Shown piece by piece: positions 21,004 to 31,663 of a stretch of DNA of 64,000 nucleotides (its first letter is position 1; every line of letters starts with the position of its first letter). The DNA is from Tetraselmis striata. Taxonomy: Eukaryota > Chlorophyta > Chlorodendrophyceae > Chlorodendrales > Chlorodendraceae. The notes beneath the pieces were generated by a model. The model was not told the origin of the DNA and ran no database searches. It saw only the letters and a program-made list of their open reading frames with translations. The stretch is taken from positions 100,698-164,697 of the forward strand of contig VCJN01000407.1 in assembly GCA_006384855.1 (NCBI GenBank). The letters are read 5' to 3'. The translations under genes were made by a program, and so were the position numbers.

Positions 21004-23061
21004 TACAATCAAAGGTATGGCCTTGGCTAGAGGACATTATCATATAAAAGTATGTACAACATCATAACCTAATATACATAACCCAATAGCAGCAGCAGTA
21101 ATTATATATAAAACCCAACATATATAATATTAACATACGTTGATGAGAGTAGTGATAATGCTACTGTCGATTGTTATATTCGTTAAAGAGTTGATCATAA
21201 TCACATTAATATAATCATTGCTCAGCACTTTATGCTATGGCGCAGTACATGCGCAGCATGGCAGGCCAACAATGCTGCAACGGCTTTGCGGGCATTCACC
21301 AACTGGGAGAGGCGTTGGCGTTTGCAGACATCCATGTCTTCCTGCTCTTGTGGCTGCTGCTCTTGTCGCGCCTGATCCTCTGCCTGCTGCTCCTTTTCGT
21401 CAAAGGGCAATTGGGGGACTTGTTTTCATCACACCAATGTGCGATGTACTCCTCAATGGTGCGGTTGAATCTTTCAATGCCGCCGTTGTTGGGGCTATGC
21501 GTAGCTCTCCCTGTTACCATTTGGCAGGCAGGCAAGAGCTTCCTGGTGTTTTTAATCACCTGCAATCACAACACGCACATATCTTAGACTTGCACTTGTA
21601 TGCAGGCTGAGCAGCATGCTATTTATTACACAACGGCCCACAAACCTCCTTCGCTTCCTCCTCCGAGAGACCAATTATCTTGCTCGGTTGCTTGTCGGCA
21701 ACACGGAGAACTCTCTACCATTGTCGGCTTGAAAGATGGCAGGCGGCCCAAGGAGAAAAAAAGAGTAGAAACAGTTTCCCTGCTATGGTATCCTTCTGCA
21801 GGGATGGGGCGGGGTGATAAGATACATAGATTAAATAAGAAAGGGGGAAGGCGGAAGCAAGGGGGATGGATAGGCGCGCAAATATCAAACTCGCCCGCTA
21901 CTGTGGCATCCAAACCTCCTTGTTGGGGATCGGAGTGCAGAAGCAAAACTTGATGCCGTGATCGATGTAGGTGAGCAGGAAGCGGTAGCCCTTGTATTCT
22001 GATGATTGGTAGTCGATGAGGTCGATCTGGCCACGGGCCCCGAACATGCCCTTGGACAATATCGGCCGGTGACCGGCCTTACCCTTAGTAGTTCTGTTCT
22101 TGGCGCAGGTGACGCATGTTTCGCAGAAAAGTTTGACGACACGCCTGGGGATGTTGCAGTACCTTCCCAGAATCATTTTGTGAAGCTTCTTGAGCTGCAC
22201 AGTGTGATAGGGGGAGGGTACACTTAGTGGTGTGTACGTAGCCAACATGCAGTGGCAGCAAGCAGAGCGGGACAATGGGAGGGCTCAGGGAGGTACACCT
22301 TGGCGTGCACCCCTTTGAGGTGCAAATCCCGGATGTGTTCGAAGACCATCCCGGCGTGACTGACGAGCTTCACCTGCTCTAGAGGGACATTTATGTCCCC
22401 TCTCTGGATGAGCATATCGGAGTCTCCGCATGTCAGGATATCGAAGCGGCGCTGTGTAGCCCAGGCCCGCGATCATTCCTGCTCGACAGTCCAACAAGAA
22501 GAGCACTTTGCACCTCAGTACATGGCAGAGGCGCGGCGCCAGTTTATTTCGGCTCGGCGCGGCAGTACAGCAGGCGGCGGCTGCAAGTGCCCGCCCAGTT
22601 GCATGCCGTACCGTAGAATCGGCGCCGGCAGCGGAGCTACAGGCGCAAACAACGAGGCAAAAGAGTCGACAGTCGGGAACTGCACTATGTAGAGGATGAG
22701 CGGGCTGGTGCGCGATCGGGTCGGCTAAACGTCAGACTGTACAGTGATAACACGCGAACCCGCCTTCCCGCGAGGTCTGTGGCCCATATCGGGGGGCAAC
22801 CTGCGAACAAGGCATGTCGGCGAGCCCCACCTCTCTCGTCGTTTGTTCGAAGGTACGGAGGGTTTGCATGGCTTCATTGTACTCTGCCTCTGTCCGCAAC
22901 GTCTATTTGTCTCGACAATGCCCCACATACTCACGAAGTCTTGTTGAAGACGTCGCGATGCGCCTGCACCACCGATGATACCTCAACCTCCGGTTGATCT
23001 TCGGCCTTCCCATCCTCCGGTGCGGCAGCGCCTGCGGTAGCATCAGTATTGCCTAAGGCCA
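19471..23061 (-). CDS. Ginger transposase (GIN/KRBA2-like integrase), multi-exon
   Basis: Pieces in order on the minus strand: a possible first exon at 23,061-22,935 (MALGNTDATAG, followed by a GTGAGT donor); about 22,500-22,224, pre-integrase; about 22,275-21,916, H2C2 finger (HKMILGRYCNIPRRVV, FCETCVTCAK) and first catalytic Asp in RGQIDLIDYQS; 21,740-21,690, second Asp in QADNGREF; 21,563-21,222, catalytic Glu in NNGGIERFNRT after a clear acceptor; 20,748-20,514, a Cys-rich stretch (YCARCKAWCDGGHCKIG); 20,440-19,990, GDVVRVPLEKEDRGKVDLRFL with a GTGAGT donor; about 19,910-19,471, ending GGRGMIKCTCKG and CSCRKAGRKCNSRCHP. All three DDE residues are visible. I did not phase every junction, so integrity is not proved; one piece near 19,750 may carry an interrupting stop or a further intron. 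Confidence 0.75.
20943..21001. repeat. (GA)n microsatellite inside the Ginger element
   Basis: About 58 bp of pure GA, lying between integrase and C-terminal exons of the transposase, in a likely intron. Confidence 0.95.
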
Positions 23062-23383
23062 TAATATCGACCAGAGCTGGCCAGAGCCGGGCAGAGGCGG
23101 TCCCGGAAAGGGGAGTTGCGCAGCTGCGATTGAGTGCTACTGTGGGGACGAGTGAGCACGGCCTGTCCGCAGGGGTTTTTAATAGCGACTGTACCTGGCG
23201 CCCGATCGCAGCTCCCGCGCCGGCACGGCACTCGTCCGCAGAATGGCGGGCGCCGCAGCGCCAACCAGCACCTGCCCGTACAAAGGCTGGGTCGTAACCG
23301 CGATCCGGCGCCTGCCCGAACAGCGCCGTACCCGCCACCGTGCGTCGTGGCCATGTGCAGATGGGCTTGCCCAGCGCGGCCCA

Positions 23384-23595
23384 TTTGAACATGGGACGCG
23401 ACAGACGTTCCGTGCTAACACGGGTCGACCCATGTGGACATGGGCCGACAGACGGCCTATGTCCACACGGATATGACCCGGATTGCTCCATGTGTACATG
23501 GTACGGGGCCATGTGGACATGGGTCAATGGAGGCTCCATGTCCACATGGACCGCTCCATGTACACATGGACCGCATGTCCACATGGATCTTAACA
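23384..23595. repeat. Right terminal inverted repeat with palindrome array
   Basis: Reverse-complement counterpart of the left end, with about eight palindromes. The outer 110 bp or so are close to identical to the left; the inner part is diverged but keeps the palindromes. Confidence 0.85.
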
Positions 23596-23596
23596 T

Positions 23597-23600
<4 letters not shown>

Positions 23601-23650
<50 letters not shown>
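23601..23650. repeat. (TA)n then (GA)n microsatellite
   Basis: TA repeats run directly into GA repeats at the right border of the Ginger element. Confidence 0.95.
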
Positions 23651-23651
<1 letters not shown>

Positions 23652-23659
23652 GAAATATA

Positions 23660-26280
23660 TGACATACCGAGTTGTGACTCGATAGGACATGTACCGAGTC
23701 AAAGCGTAAGTCGGCGGCTTAACAACCGCGCCAAATAAGATCGACAACGATGACATCAACGTCCTTGATATCTGACTACATGGTATTCCCGACTAGGCTA
23801 CGGGCTGTGGAATCCCGAGATATGCTGATGGGGCAGATCGGCTTGAAAGGCGATATGCATCCAAGGCTCGTGTATGTCGCGCATTTCAATAGCTAGTGAG
23901 GGTTGACTCGTCGCCGATGGCAGTCGGACTAAAATAAACCCGATTCTAAATCACCTTACTTGCAATCTGCTTCTGCGACTTAGTTTATTACTTACGGTTG
24001 TTCGTAATTCAGCTCAAGTACATGGTCCAGCAACGTGAGGCTGGAATTGAGTTTAACTCTCTGCCGCAAATCAATAATGCCGGACCAGTTGGCATGCATG
24101 CGGCTTTTCTCTGAATATGCGTAGGAGCTCGACGATATTGTTTCACGAGCTGTAGAACGAGTTGAACTGCATCAAGTTCGCGGAAGGACTGCTCAGTCAT
24201 ACGGAGCTGAGGAAGTTGGCGCATCGCTTCATGGCCGAGGAGATTGAAGTGTAAGGATGTAATGTTCTCCGACAAACCCTAGTACAGTGGCTTACCGTGC
24301 GATCCCGCATCCCGATCAATAATAGGCGATGCACTCGCCCCGCGCGGGCGGATTTTCTCCGCGTAGGGGCCCGCCAGGCGCAGCCCAATAGCAGAATATG
24401 GGAGCGATTTGATGGCCAGCCCTACCACAGACCCTGGACGATGCCCTAGCAGTTGATCATATGGACGCACCTGCAGACTCAGGGGCTGCACCCCTGCGCA
24501 GTACGGGCTGAAGCCCGGCTCTACCAACGGCGTGTTGAATGCGGATAGTAACAGCTGTAGGCGGGCTAGTTCTGGAGCAAGCCTTGATCGCAGTATTGGC
24601 CGACCGTTTTGCGGGAACTGCTCACTCGCTTGCATGCCGACGGTGGGGAGAGCGCGCCTTTGTGAATGTGCTCTACGATGGTAGAGCTAATTCTTGGCGT
24701 GCAGCCGTACATATAGAACGCATATACGTGCGATATTAAAATCGTGCCCTCGCGACATTGGGTTGTCAAATTCGTTACAAGCTTTGAACGATGACACGCA
24801 CACGTATGGCTTTTACAACGATGGAGAGCACAACAAACGCCACTTAGGGCTCCCCCCCCGCGTGATGTCATGTTAACGTATGGCACATGGAAGGGCGCGG
24901 CCGGAAACGAAGGTGAGGGCTCATAATGGGCCAATCTACAATTGATGCTTGACAAGGGGGGCAAGACTTTTGTGGGCAGGTGTACAGCATATATGCCGGA
25001 TTATTCCGGTACCTACACGAAAATTGTCGGGTCGTTGTCGTCGAGTGATGTGAAAGCGATCCGTTGTAAACGTGTCCGATCTGGTCAAACCCGTACCGGT
25101 GTGACTTGCTTGGCGTCTGCGGTAAATCGCGGCTTTATTTGGCCCCCTCCATGCTAAATTCAACTTTACTCCCAATAAGGGCTATGCAGATACTGCTGCT
25201 GTGGGTTTGGACACTCACAAAGACTTGCGGCATTTTGTTTATCGGTCAAGGAATCTGTTTTGGATAGGGGTTTCCGGTGGACGATTGCACATTCATCCAC
25301 CATGGTATAAAGCGGATGAACATAATCAACATATTGCTAAACACGTTGAGCATCGTCGCAAATAATGTAACATGAAAATAATTTGGGTGTATTTATACTT
25401 CCGGCTTGGGATAAATCCAATGCTATGACAAGCGTTGGCAATCAATCCATGACTGAGTTTCCGGCGAAGGCGCCATTGTTTACCAGTATTCCGCCAGATA
25501 ATGCTACTGTCCATAAGAATGTAGCAGTAATGTAAATGTACGCCCTGCCCCGCTGCGCGTCGCCCATATGGCTCATGGACAAGTTAGAATCCCGGGTGAT
25601 CACCGATCGACGAATCATACTCCCCGCATGATGGTGAGAAAGTGTGCATTCGCACGCCGGACACCCAGGATTTGAACGTGGAGTCTGCTGAAAACGTTAA
25701 TGGAGGTAACGTGGACTCAGAAGACTGTTTTTACACACCGGTTGACATGGTTGACACTGTATCAGAACTTGTTAATGCGGCTTCCTCAACAATATGTTCC
25801 CCCGCACCCTGCAGTACACTGCTGAAACTAGGAAAAAAATGCCGTTTGCTTTTGTGTACCCGCCGGACGAACGCATGGACACGCATCTTTGAGTCGTGCA
25901 CGATTCGTTTTAACTCGTAGGTTTAAAAGCGTAGACGGTACAGTATTACTTACACGCAACTTCAGCCCGGCCTCCACACTAAATGATTCTTCAGCTCCGG
26001 GACCAATTCTTGGTGCTCAAAAGGACGGGATAAGGGCATCAATGTCCGGGCAATGGGCACATGCAGGAGAGGGGAACTAAGGGAATCCTAACACGTACAT
26101 ACTCGATAACCCTTCGCGACAGCTTGAACAACATGAATCCGGCCCGCCTACAGTGGCTAGATTAGGGTACCTCGATCATGGCATACGCGTATAGTACAGT
26201 TTACCAGAGCCGTACGGATTAGATGCTTGCTGAAAATATGTAAGCAGACATGTCGCGATTCAATTTAAGGCCCCTCTGAG
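23660..26280. other. Decayed coding-like sequence, no intact gene
   Basis: Scattered plus-strand protein-like stretches occur at about 24,950-25,350 (for example LDTHKDLRHFVYRS), 25,400-25,540 (NQSMTEFPAKAPLFTSIPPD) and 25,640-25,920. They look like remains of one old element or virus-like ORF, badly broken, and I do not recognise the family. The 23,700-24,900 part shows nothing I can support. Confidence 0.35.
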
Positions 26281-26286
26281 GTACCA

Positions 26287-26757
26287 GCCCTCTCCGCACA
26301 TATTAAGAATGTACCACCAATGCCTATTTGAAGTCGTTGAGTATCTCAGAGGACGTTTTCTCGTGATTTTCTGAGTTGACATGCCATGATGATTACAACA
26401 CTTGGACTCTTTCAAATGTGGCAGCAGTCGCAGTCAGGTTTTTGTGCTGGATTTCCTTCTGGGATTTCTTGAATGTTGCATCTAGCACATGTAAATCATT
26501 TGTCATGCCACAGTTGTTGCCGGGCGGTATCGGCCCTCTCCGTATAGAAGAATGTACCACCAATGCCTATTTGAAGTCATTAAGCATCTCAGGAGGACAT
26601 TTTCTCGTGATTTTCCGAGTCGACCACTTGATTACATTATAACACTTGGATTACAACACTCACAGCGGCGCTTTCGAACGTGGCAGCAGTTGCCGGCGCC
26701 GTCAGGTTAAACGTGTGTGCGTCATGCCACAGCTTGTTGCCGGGCGGAAGCCGGACG
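26287..26757. repeat. Tandem duplication, two copies of about 246 bp
   Basis: Copy 1 starts GCCCTCTCCGCACATA at 26,287 and copy 2 starts GCCCTCTCCGTATAGA at 26,533. Both contain AATGTACCACCAATGCCTAT and end near CATGCCACAG(C)TTGTTGCCGGGCGG. Copy 2 covers the last codons and stop of the membrane-protein gene on the minus strand; copy 1 is an extra, diverged copy of that 3' end. Confidence 0.8.
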
Positions 26758-27612
26758 CCCCGTCGCCCAGATGGCCCAGCTGGCCAGGGGCGCCTGAAAT
26801 AGGACCGCCCCAACCGTCCAGGCGCGCAAGCTCTCCGCCGGCGGATGGAAGAAGCGCGCGGTGATGTGCATGTCGGCGGCAGTGAGGACCGCCAGGATGG
26901 CTGCTAGCGCAAGCGCCGCCCACATGCGCCAAGGGGCACTCATGGCCGTGGAGCCATGGCGTTGATGATGAGGAGGAGGAGGATGGTGAGGGTGGTGGAG
27001 GTGGTAGAGCGCGGACACTAGGAGGCCCGCCTCCGCTCCGAGCTGCGCCAACATGCTGGCGCCTAGCAGCACGTGGTCCGACAGCCAGTGCGCATGGGCG
27101 CCGTCCGCACGCGGTGGGGGCCCCAGCGCAGCGGCCAACACCCCGCCGGGCTGGAAGGAGAGGTACAGCGCGATGCGTGCCGCGGCGACGGCGGCGTACA
27201 GGGCCAGGGCGGTGGCTGCGGCGGGGAGGCCGGGCGTGGGGGGCAGCCCCGCGCGCAGCGCCGGCACCGCGAGCGGGAGCGCCGGCCCCGCGGCGCGCAG
27301 CAGGCGGTCAAAGGGGAGCAGCGGGTTGAGGGCGCCGCGGGGCGTGCCCGGGGGCAGCGCCGCCAGCGCGCCGAACTCGTACGCCGCGCAGCCGCCGCCC
27401 AGCGCCGCCGTCCACGCAACCATCACGCCCAGCGCCACGAGGGCCGTCACCTGCGGCGTGGCGCGGGGCGGCGCGGCCTTCATGGTGGGCGGCGGGCACG
27501 CCGGCGCGGGCGCTGCCGGGGCGCTGGTGGCGCAGGCAGCACCGGCAAGGGTGCGCCGGGCGGCCTGAGGCATCGGTCTGTCGGCGATGACACGCGCCGC
27601 GAGGGAAAACAA
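26722..27612 (-). CDS. Multi-pass membrane protein, unknown family
   Basis: A 296-residue GC-rich frame. Hydrophobic segments occur at VTALVALGVMVAWTAALGG, in ALPLAVPALRAGL, at AAATALALYAAVAAARIALY, in LLGASMLAQLGAEAGLLVSAL and at MWAALALAAILAVLTAADM, with one more near the C-terminus: about five to six membrane spans. A His-rich loop (HLHHPHHPPPPHHQRHGS) lies between two spans and may bind metal (inference). The N-terminal 40-50 residues are basic and Ala/Pro-rich, which could be an organelle-targeting peptide; an internal Met at MKAAPPRATPQV is an alternative start. I do not recognise the family. The stop lies in a tandemly duplicated segment. Confidence 0.6.
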   Translation of the reverse strand: MFSLAARVIADRPMPQAARRTLAGAACATSAPAAPAPACPPPTMKAAPPRATPQVTALVALGVMVAWTAALGGGCAAYEFGALAALPPGTPRGALNPLLPFDRLLRAAGPALPLAVPALRAGLPPTPGLPAAATALALYAAVAAARIALYLSFQPGGVLAAALGPPPRADGAHAHWLSDHVLLGASMLAQLGAEAGLLVSALYHLHHPHHPPPPHHQRHGSTAMSAPWRMWAALALAAILAVLTAADMHITARFFHPPAESLRAWTVGAVLFQAPLASWAIWATGRPASARQQAVA

Positions 27613-27966
27613 AGCGGAAACGGCGGTGCTGGACCAGCTCCAGTCTTCTCCGTTTGCCGGATTTCTGGGGGGTCTATCCTAATCAGGGGCGATCTGAGAC
27701 GGCTATGGGTGTGTGAGGCAATTGACAGCCACAATTATGGGGATTCCAGGGCTCTTTTTGGCCCGCTTTTTTGTCGCGAGCTGTCCTGGCCCAGGCTCGG
27801 GGGCTACGCAGGGGTGCCGGGCCGGTGAGGTCAAGGGGTTCGGCCGCCCATCAGCAGGGGAGCTGTTGGCATGGGATCGGCGTCATGGGCTCGCCTCGGT
27901 TCGTCCACAGCCCGCGCAGCGGGTGTTGGGTGGGGGAGAAAGGGCACAACGGGGTTTGGGCGGGCG

Positions 27967-28360
27967 CTAGCGCCGCAGGAAGAGTAGCAACGCGAGGAGC
28001 GCCGCGTTCACCAGCACTACGGGCACCACGTACCTGGGCGGCGGGCGCAGGCGGGTGTCAGGGTCTCGGCAAGCCGGGAATACAGGTGAGAAGGCTTTTA
28101 GGGTCTTTAGGGTTTTGGGAAGGGCATTTTAGGGTGGGTGGTATTTTTTTTGGGTAATTTTTTTGGGGGGGGGGGGGGGGGGTGCGGGGGCACAATCCAC
28201 TGTGTCACGTTGCCCTACGCGCAATGAGGGGCCTTTACTGAGAGTGTGGTGATCCAAGCCAAGTGAGCCGAACTCGGCATTGCGTTTCTTCGGTGTCCAA
28301 CGACTGTGTCTACTCTGCCTTTAGCTGGTGGCATGGGGGTCTTGCTGGCTAATGTATGGG

Positions 28361-28398
<38 letters not shown>

Positions 28399-28767
28399 CG
28401 TGCGAGTGTATTCAGTGTAAAATCACGGATTGGGTAAACACAAAGCCATCCGTGTTGTTCAGTTGTCAGAATAGTATGATGCGAGACAGCTTATTTGGCT
28501 TTATAAGTGTAATGGTAGTCCGCACGAATAGGAATATGGCAGGTTGAATTACTGTCCAGATACGTATGTTTGAAAGGGAGGCACTTCTTTTTTTTGGGGG
28601 GGGGGGCGGGGGGAGGGGGGGGGGGGGGGGGGCGGGGGGCCTCACTGCGCGTATCACATCACTTCCGCGTACACGCAGGCCCAGGTGCAGCCCGGCTCGG
28701 CGGCCTCTGGCTCCAGGAGCGGGAAGCTGGCGGTGGCGGGGTCCTCCTCGTCCGGCTGCGGTTCCGG

Positions 28768-28798
<31 letters not shown>

Positions 28799-29195
28799 TA
28801 GACAGTGTGACTTGGAGATGTCGCGGGGCAGCGCGGGCGTGGGGGTTCTCGACGGTAGAGAGCGCGCGCAGGGAGGGGAGGGGGTCCCGACCGACAGTGG
28901 GGCGGCCTCACGGCAGCGCCGCGCCCTATTGCAAGGAAAACCGTTGATGCGGGGTGAGATGTTCATTGGGAAGCGGTGACGGGCGCGTCGTGGGCGGAGC
29001 TGCTGGGTACGCGGTGCGGTTAGGTGTGCAATGCTGTGCTGTGTGACGGGGTGTTACGGGGAGCGCGTCAGGCGTGGGAGGGGGGGGGGGGGGGGCGGGT
29101 CGCGCACCTGTCGGGGCTGCTGCTGCTGGTGCGGGGCGGCCTGGTATTCGCCGCCGTGGGGCCCGCGCATCCTGCGGCCCAGTTCCGGGATGTTG
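27967..29195 (-). CDS. 3' exons of a gene ending in a membrane anchor (5' part not found)
   Basis: Three exons join in phase on the minus strand: 29,195-29,108 (NIPELGRRMRGPHGGEYQAA and a Gln run), 28,755-28,673 (PDEEDPATASFPLLEPEAAE and CTWACV), and 28,033-27,967, which adds YVVPVVLVNAALLALLLFLR and stop. The last exon is a single C-terminal membrane span with a two-Arg end, as in tail-anchored proteins. The intron between exons 1 and 2 contains a poly-C tract of nearly 30 nt on the sense strand, ending just before the acceptor. Upstream exons must exist beyond 29,195, possibly on the far side of the recombinase element. I do not recognise the family. The exon-2 donor (GTACGC) was chosen because it keeps phase. 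Confidence 0.5.
28374..28398. repeat. (CG)n-(GA)n microsatellite
   Basis: Alternating CG (from about 28,357) followed by GA repeats. Confidence 0.85.
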
Positions 29196-29766
29196 CTGCG
29201 AGGGGCGGTCGCGGACGGGGCGCTGAGCTGAGTGGCGACCTGTGAAGGCCTAGCAGACGGGGCGGGTGGAGGCTGTGATGATAGCCTGACGATCAGCGGC
29301 TATGGTCCCTGCTCTCGAATCAGCGATGACTCGCGACTACAGGTACCTGTAGTCCGCAGCAACCCCTGTCCGAAATTCGAGGAAATACCGGAATAAGGAT
29401 TTGTGTACCTGGGATTTCATTGTTACGCTGCGGGTTCCGCACAGCGGCGGGTGGAAAAACGAATAGCGAAGCACTCACGTACACCTCGAAAGCACTCGCG
29501 CTGAGAAATTCCGGTACGAAAAAGCGATGGCTCTGGAGGTGCCGACTCCTTTCGGACACATACAGTATTGGTGTATGCTGCTATAGCCGCGCCGATGATA
29601 TAAAGGATCAGGACCTTCCTGATTGTCCTTTTTTTGGGTGATTTCCGATTTCAAAGTTGAGTCTGGTTTTGCCAAAAAGGTCGCGCAGGCTGTTTTACAC
29701 GGTCAAGAGCCGAAATTGGCAGGATGGTTTAGCGAAAGCGTGGAGGGAAAACGGAGTCAGGGGGGG

Positions 29767-29953
29767 CGCTGCGTGGAACGCAGCGAAAACTGGAAGATGG
29801 CAGGCTCAGCTGTTCTGGCTGCTTTTATGTCTACTCGTGCTGCACCCAAAAAGGGCGCAACAACAGTTACTAGTTCCCGTACCACTGAGCAGCACTTGTA
29901 GCTAAAAAGCGGTTAGGTCAAGGATGGAAACCCCATAAACTAGTTTAGATCAT
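29767..29953. repeat. Inner copy of the 187-bp A repeat
   Basis: Direct copy of 32,640-32,826, about 99% identical. Its end overlaps the inner 27-bp B repeat by two bases. Confidence 0.92.
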
Positions 29954-30031
29954 TTCAAAGTTGAGTCTGGTTTTGCCAGTCTTGAGCGAACGTAGAGAGC
30001 GGTGGATTGACGGAGAAGGGGTAGCGCCAAG

Positions 30032-31627
30032 TCATGAAGGAGGCACTGGGAAGGCCACCGCTGCGGAGTCCTGTTGGACTTGGAAGTGGCGGAGGGGGGC
30101 GATGTGTCCAAAGAAGAACCACGCGCCAGGAGAAGGAAGAACGTTGGGGTCGATGTAGTCCAGAACGACATCAGAGTTAGTGGCCCAACCGCCCTGGTAG
30201 CGGATGTGGGACAGTGGCGCTCCGATGGCGTTTGCTGCAGAGGCTGCGCCCTTGCGTAGACTGTGTGAAGTCCAGGAAGTGCCAGCAGGGGGGGCAGCGT
30301 TGACTAGGTTGACTGCTGTGGACAACCAGTCTGACATCGTAGCCGCAGTCCAAGGTTTTGACTGCTCAGCCACATTGACAGCCCAGAAGTTGGAGGCAGC
30401 CAAGCCAACAGTAACCAGGGGGACAGACTGGACGTTGTCGATGAAGTAGCGCAAGAGACGTGCCACTCGAGGGTGCTCGGACACTGGAAGGAAAAGTACG
30501 CGCAGGTCGTCGGGTCCCCGCCGGCCAGCGCGACCCTTCTCGCGGTAGATCTGCAAGGTGATGTTGTAGGTGTCGACATGCACATCTTGCACTCGACAGG
30601 AGGCGCCAGTAAGGCCCCTGGCAAAGAACAAGAAGTTGACAACCGAGGCCAAGAGGGCTCGGTAGTCGAGGTGGGACTCTGGGTAAGGAGCAGACACAAT
30701 TAGCTCGGCCTTTGAGACGAAGCGGTAAGCCACATCCGCAGGCAGAGGGACACGTAAAGGGGCAGCGTCCAGTCGGCGCTGACGCAACATTAACCCACGT
30801 CGTGCCGAGGTGAGGTGTAAGCTGTCCTTGGCGATCGGGACGAGGTTGTGCAGCTCGAAGAAGGTGTTGATGGCAGACAGGTAGGGCTGCAGTGACTTAG
30901 CTGCGATGTGCCCTCGCTCCCCGATCCAGGCAACGTACCGAACAACAGTAGCAGTAGTCGCTTCCAGCGGGCTGATGTTCTCGGAGTCGTGGCAGAACTC
31001 AGCGAACTGAGACAACCTGCCGGCGTAGCTCTTGAGGGTCTGAGCGCTGAGGGAGCTGGAGAGCAGGTCGAGCGTCCGCTGGCCTAGCTCGTCTGAGCCG
31101 AACGCGTCCTGCAGTCGAGATCGCAGTGACGCAGCCCACGGAGCGATAGCTGCGGGCTCGTCAATTACGTAAGTGCGTCGTTTTACTGACAGAGTTCCAC
31201 CGGCACGGCTACTGTTCGCAAAGTACTCGGCAGCAACAGTTAGGTTCCCGGCGGTTGGCCGGTAGTTGCTGGACGGGTTTGCAGTAGCTCCAGTACGGGA
31301 TTGCGGGGCTAGGTTCAGGTAAGAGGGCCGCCCCGCGCGCCCTTCGCGCTCATAGCGCCTGTCACGTGCGTAACGTACACGCGCGAAACTTGGTCGTTGC
31401 GAACCGGTTGTAACACGTAGTGTAACAACCGACGAACGCGGAGATGGGGTTGTAAGAAAGGCGGATGGTTGAGCCGCACTCGGCTGTAGCTGTAAGAAGC
31501 GCCGCACCGAGGAAGGTCTAAATGAAGTCTGTAAGGTGGGGGGGTCAGGTCCTGACACAGGGCGCTCATCCCGCCGTTGAGCTGCAAGGGTGCGTCTTGC
31601 GGCGGTCACCGAAAGGAGGCCTCGCAA
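30032..31627 (-). CDS. Tyrosine recombinase of the DIRS/PAT-like element
   Basis: A 531-residue frame. After a basic N-terminal region there is a SAM-like core-binding domain (SSSLSAQTLKSYAGRLSQFA; YVAWIGERGHIAAKSLQPYL), then a catalytic domain with an Arg in TGASCRVQDV, the HSLRKG box, IRYQGGW and VLDYIDPNVL as the likely Tyr region. Such enzymes insert circular DNA by strand exchange at short sites. The same enzyme type occurs in decayed form at 54.1-55.3 kb. Family: YR of DIRS-like retroelements or Cryptons; the split repeats favour DIRS/PAT. Confidence 0.85.
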   Translation of the reverse strand: MRGLLSVTAARRTLAAQRRDERPVSGPDPPTLQTSFRPSSVRRFLQLQPSAAQPSAFLTTPSPRSSVVTLRVTTGSQRPSFARVRYARDRRYEREGRAGRPSYLNLAPQSRTGATANPSSNYRPTAGNLTVAAEYFANSSRAGGTLSVKRRTYVIDEPAAIAPWAASLRSRLQDAFGSDELGQRTLDLLSSSLSAQTLKSYAGRLSQFAEFCHDSENISPLEATTATVVRYVAWIGERGHIAAKSLQPYLSAINTFFELHNLVPIAKDSLHLTSARRGLMLRQRRLDAAPLRVPLPADVAYRFVSKAELIVSAPYPESHLDYRALLASVVNFLFFARGLTGASCRVQDVHVDTYNITLQIYREKGRAGRRGPDDLRVLFLPVSEHPRVARLLRYFIDNVQSVPLVTVGLAASNFWAVNVAEQSKPWTAATMSDWLSTAVNLVNAAPPAGTSWTSHSLRKGAASAANAIGAPLSHIRYQGGWATNSDVVLDYIDPNVLPSPGAWFFFGHIAPLRHFQVQQDSAAVAFPVPPS

Positions 31628-31663
31628 GGCTCCTGCAGCTCCGACGAAAGGCGCCCCACACCG

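Larger units (their letters stand above)
19053..23595 (-). mobile_element. Ginger-type DNA transposon with palindrome-array ends
   Basis: Terminal inverted repeats start TGTTAAGATCCATGTGGACA at 19,053 and mirror at 23,595. They are close matches for about 110-130 bp. Both ends continue inward as arrays of CCATGT-NN-ACATGG palindromes (about 10 on the left to 19,306, about 8 on the right from 23,384). The interior encodes, on the minus strand, a GIN/KRBA2-like integrase with H2C2 zinc finger, DDE core, a GDVVRVP-type domain and a terminal Cys-rich CXC domain. That order is the one I know from Ginger DNA transposons. Size is about 4.54 kb. The right end abuts a (TA)n-(GA)n microsatellite, so the target duplication cannot be read. 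Confidence 0.8.

Noticed and set aside
22931-23665. 244-residue minus-strand frame through the right Ginger end
   Set aside because: Reads through TIR palindromes and the (TA)n tract; only the part after MALGNTDATAG looks like a real exon.
26722-27612. Nuclear-encoded cytochrome oxidase subunit III or another named transporter
   Set aside because: Membrane spans and His residues suggested it briefly, but no family signature could be matched.
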